DNA of 64,000 bases. It comes from JBFIHF01 sp964411125. GTDB taxonomy: Bacteria > Myxococcota_A > Bradymonadia > Bradymonadales > Bradymonadaceae. The stretch spans positions 1 through 64,000 of the forward strand of contig CAYPJU010000008.1 in NCBI GenBank assembly GCA_964411125.1. The letters run 5' to 3'. Position numbers and translations under genes: made by a program. The notes below the pieces were generated by a model, which saw nothing but the letters and a program-made list of their open reading frames with translations, had not been told where the DNA came from and ran no database searches. Positions 62,230-64,000 of this stretch are shown here, one piece after another. Numbering within the stretch: the stretch's first letter is position 1; every line of letters starts with the position of its first letter.

Positions 62230-63558
62230 TCACCCCTCGAACGCTTCGTCGGTGATCGCCAGACCCCGATCGATGATATCGAACGCCTGCGCCATCTCCT
62301 CTTCGTTGATGCACAGCGGCGGGTTGCACATGAAGCTCCCCCACCGGATGAACGTGAAGAGCCCGTTCTCCTTGAAGAACCCGCCGAGCTTCGTCATCGC
62401 CGGATGGGAGCCGTTGTAGGGCGCCATCGGGTCCCCCTTCGAGTTCTTCTGCACGTCCATCATCCCGAAGAGGCCGAGCTGGCGGAAGCTGCGCACCGAC
62501 GGATGCTTCTCCTTCATCCGCTCCATGTGCCCACGCATCACCTCGCCCATCCTGTTCGCGTTCTCGACCAGCCCCTCCTCCTGCAGCACTTCGATCGAAG
62601 CGATCGCCGCGGCGCAACAGAGCGCGTGCGAGTTGTACGTGAGACCGCCCCAGAAGACGTTGTCTTGGAAGTAGTCGGCGATGTCGGAACGCACGCCGAC
62701 GGCACCGAGCGGCAGATACGAGCTCGTCAGCCCCTTCGCCATCGTGACGATGTCGGGGACGATGCCGCCGTGCTCGAAGGCGAACATCTTTCCGGTGCGG
62801 CCGAAGCCCGCCATCACCTCGTCGCAGATCATCAAGATACCGTGCTTGTCGAGCAGCTTCCGCAGCCCGGCGAGATATCCCTTCGGCGGAGGGAGGATGC
62901 CGTTGGTCCCCGTGACGGTCTCGATGATCATCGCCGCGATCGTGTCGGCCCCCTCGTACATGATGACTTCTTCGAGGTAGCGGAGGTTGTTCGCCGTGAT
63001 CTCCTCCTCGCTGTCACCGAACGAGTAGTCGTACGGCCAGGGGTCCATGACGTGGACCACGCCGGGCGTACCTGGTTCGTTCGGGAGTCTGCGCGGGTCA
63101 CCCGTGAGCTGCATCGCGGCGTTCGTCGCGCCGTGGTAGCTGCGGTAGCGCGCGATGATCTTGTGCTTGCCAGTGTACTGCTTCGCGAACTTCAGCGCGT
63201 TCTCGTTCGCCTCGGCCCCGCCGAGCGTGAAAAAGAACGTGTCGATGTCACCGGGCGTGATGTCGGCGAGGAGCTTGCCGAGCGTTGCGCGCGGCTCAGT
63301 GGCGGTCCCGGGATACACATAGGTGAGCTGACGATCGCACTGGTCTTTGATCGCCTGTAGCACTTTCGGGTGCCCGTGGCCGATGTTGACCGACATGAGT
63401 TGGCTGTTGAAGTCGAGGATCCGGTCGCCGTCCGGCGTGATCATCCACACCCCCTCCGTCCGCTCGACCGGCGTCGGGTTCACGGCGCCGGTTGCGGCCC
63501 ACGTGTATAGGGTGTGCTTCTTCGACAGCGCGATCATCTCTTCGGAGCTCATGCCCAT
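62230..63558 (-). CDS. class III (beta-alanine/taurine-type) aminotransferase
   Basis: A 442-residue PLP enzyme. ATG at 63558 has AAGGAGG 5 bases upstream. PLP Lys is K275 (VTMAKGLTSSYLPLG); MICDEVMAGFGRTG carries the PLP-ring Asp; SYHGATNAA is conserved. It belongs with omega-amino acid:pyruvate or taurine:pyruvate aminotransferases. In this locus it could take the amino group from beta-alanine or beta-aminoisobutyrate made by reductive pyrimidine breakdown. Substrate not proven. Confidence 0.88.
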   Translation of the reverse strand: MGMSSEEMIALSKKHTLYTWAATGAVNPTPVERTEGVWMITPDGDRILDFNSQLMSVNIGHGHPKVLQAIKDQCDRQLTYVYPGTATEPRATLGKLLADITPGDIDTFFFTLGGAEANENALKFAKQYTGKHKIIARYRSYHGATNAAMQLTGDPRRLPNEPGTPGVVHVMDPWPYDYSFGDSEEEITANNLRYLEEVIMYEGADTIAAMIIETVTGTNGILPPPKGYLAGLRKLLDKHGILMICDEVMAGFGRTGKMFAFEHGGIVPDIVTMAKGLTSSYLPLGAVGVRSDIADYFQDNVFWGGLTYNSHALCCAAAIASIEVLQEEGLVENANRMGEVMRGHMERMKEKHPSVRSFRQLGLFGMMDVQKNSKGDPMAPYNGSHPAMTKLGGFFKENGLFTFIRWGSFMCNPPLCINEEEMAQAFDIIDRGLAITDEAFEG

Positions 63559-63631
63559 CTGGTCCTCCTTCTCGACTGTGGGTGACCGCTAATTGCTACT
63601 ACGACGCACGAATTCTGGAAAGCGGACGCCG

Positions 63632-64000
63632 TCAGATTCGATGGTGCTCGCGCCATCGAGAGTACGCGGAGCGCCACGAAGGCGCGTGGCGGTCAATCAG
63701 TTCCTGCCCGCGCTCGACCGCCGCACGCTCGATCCGCACGTGTTCGGCGAACCCGTCGGCACCGACTGCCGTATCACGATCCCGTGACGCCCCGACTTCG
63801 TGGTCGGTCACGGCGTGCGTCGCTTCGTGCAAAAGCTGAATCCCTGTGAACACGGGGTCGGCGTCGAGGGACACGGCGACACGCTGTTCCTCGCGTCGCG
63901 CCGCTCCGCGCCCGCGCGTGAATCTTCCGTTGCCGAGCGCGCCGGCGTGAAAGGCCAAGAGCTTCGGACGCTCCAACCCCTCCCACAGCGCGGCGTGCAG
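63632..64000 (-). CDS. 5'-truncated putative HExxH metalloprotein
   Basis: An open minus-strand frame enters from the window edge and ends at 63632, about 122 residues. It contains QLLHEATHAVTDHEVGA, where HEATH fits the zinc protease motif HExxH, then FAEHVRIERAAVERGQELID with a possible third ligand. This looks like the tail of a zincin or a related family. The start lies outside the window. GC-rich sequence makes an artefact possible. Confidence 0.5.
   Translation of the reverse strand: MHAALWEGLERPKLLAFHAGALGNGRFTRGRGAARREEQRVAVSLDADPVFTGIQLLHEATHAVTDHEVGASRDRDTAVGADGFAEHVRIERAAVERGQELIDRHAPSWRSAYSRWREHHRI

Overview
The window is a 64 kb piece of a high-GC bacterial chromosome with four 100-N scaffold gaps, so it is probably a draft or metagenome-assembled genome. 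Four Hanks-type Ser/Thr protein kinases lie in about 21 kb (two with an STAND-like ATPase and TPRs). There are also many predicted lipoproteins, Cys-rich exported proteins, FHA and TerB-like proteins, and LolA/beta-barrel envelope genes. This mix suggests a Gram-negative, Myxococcota/Bradymonadota-like (former deltaproteobacterial) organism; that is inference from gene content, since no rRNA marker is present. I saw no tRNA, rRNA, CRISPR array, prophage or insertion sequence.

Layout. 0-6 kb (+): TerB-like protein, Trm112-like protein, a long coiled-coil/HEAT protein with a degenerate CpXC-like N-terminus, a metallophosphoesterase, QueD, SmpB and an FHA protein. 6-20 kb (-): a beta-barrel protein and a LolA-like protein downstream of cysteine synthase and a YitJ-type homocysteine methyltransferase/methylenetetrahydrofolate reductase; then a SH3-like/acidic protein, a TPR lipoprotein, a hydrolase-like lipoprotein with two TerB-like proteins, an unknown protein, a thioredoxin-like lipoprotein and an MBL-fold lipoprotein. 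20-30 kb: lipoprotein MsrB (+), three kinase genes, a MutT-like Nudix gene (+), a sugar transferase and two exported proteins. 30.5-34.7 kb (+): a tight DUF4178-DUF4178-DUF350-membrane spermidine synthase-like operon with a small exported protein and a strong terminator. 34.7-42.7 kb: lipoproteins, a Cys-rich lipoprotein pair sharing a C-terminal tail, a fourth kinase interrupted by a gap that looks spurious, and a VWA lipoprotein. 42.9-47.2 kb (+): a hybrid histidine kinase, then a VKOR-DsbA fusion, an OmpA-like protein and a TlpA-like lipoprotein. 47.2-51.9 kb (-): a 1384-residue exported protein with phospholipase C-like, von Willebrand D and fibrinogen-like regions, coupled to a small Cys-rich lipoprotein. 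52.4-63.6 kb: reductive pyrimidine catabolism (PreA, PreT), an NCS1 permease, a sodium:solute symporter, two large exported proteins and a class III aminotransferase. The region 51.9-62.2 kb is rich in palindromic and tandem repeats.

How genes work together. PreT/PreA would reduce uracil or thymine imported by the NCS1 permease, and the aminotransferase could dispose of the beta-alanine-type product; dihydropyrimidinase and beta-ureidopropionase are not in the window. VKOR-DsbA plus TlpA-like proteins form a plausible oxidative-folding module for the unusually Cys-rich exported proteins nearby. The DUF4178/DUF350/aminopropyltransferase operon is a recognisable but mechanistically undefined membrane/polyamine system and, with the vWD/fibrinogen protein and the twin tail-sharing lipoproteins, is among the most interesting content.
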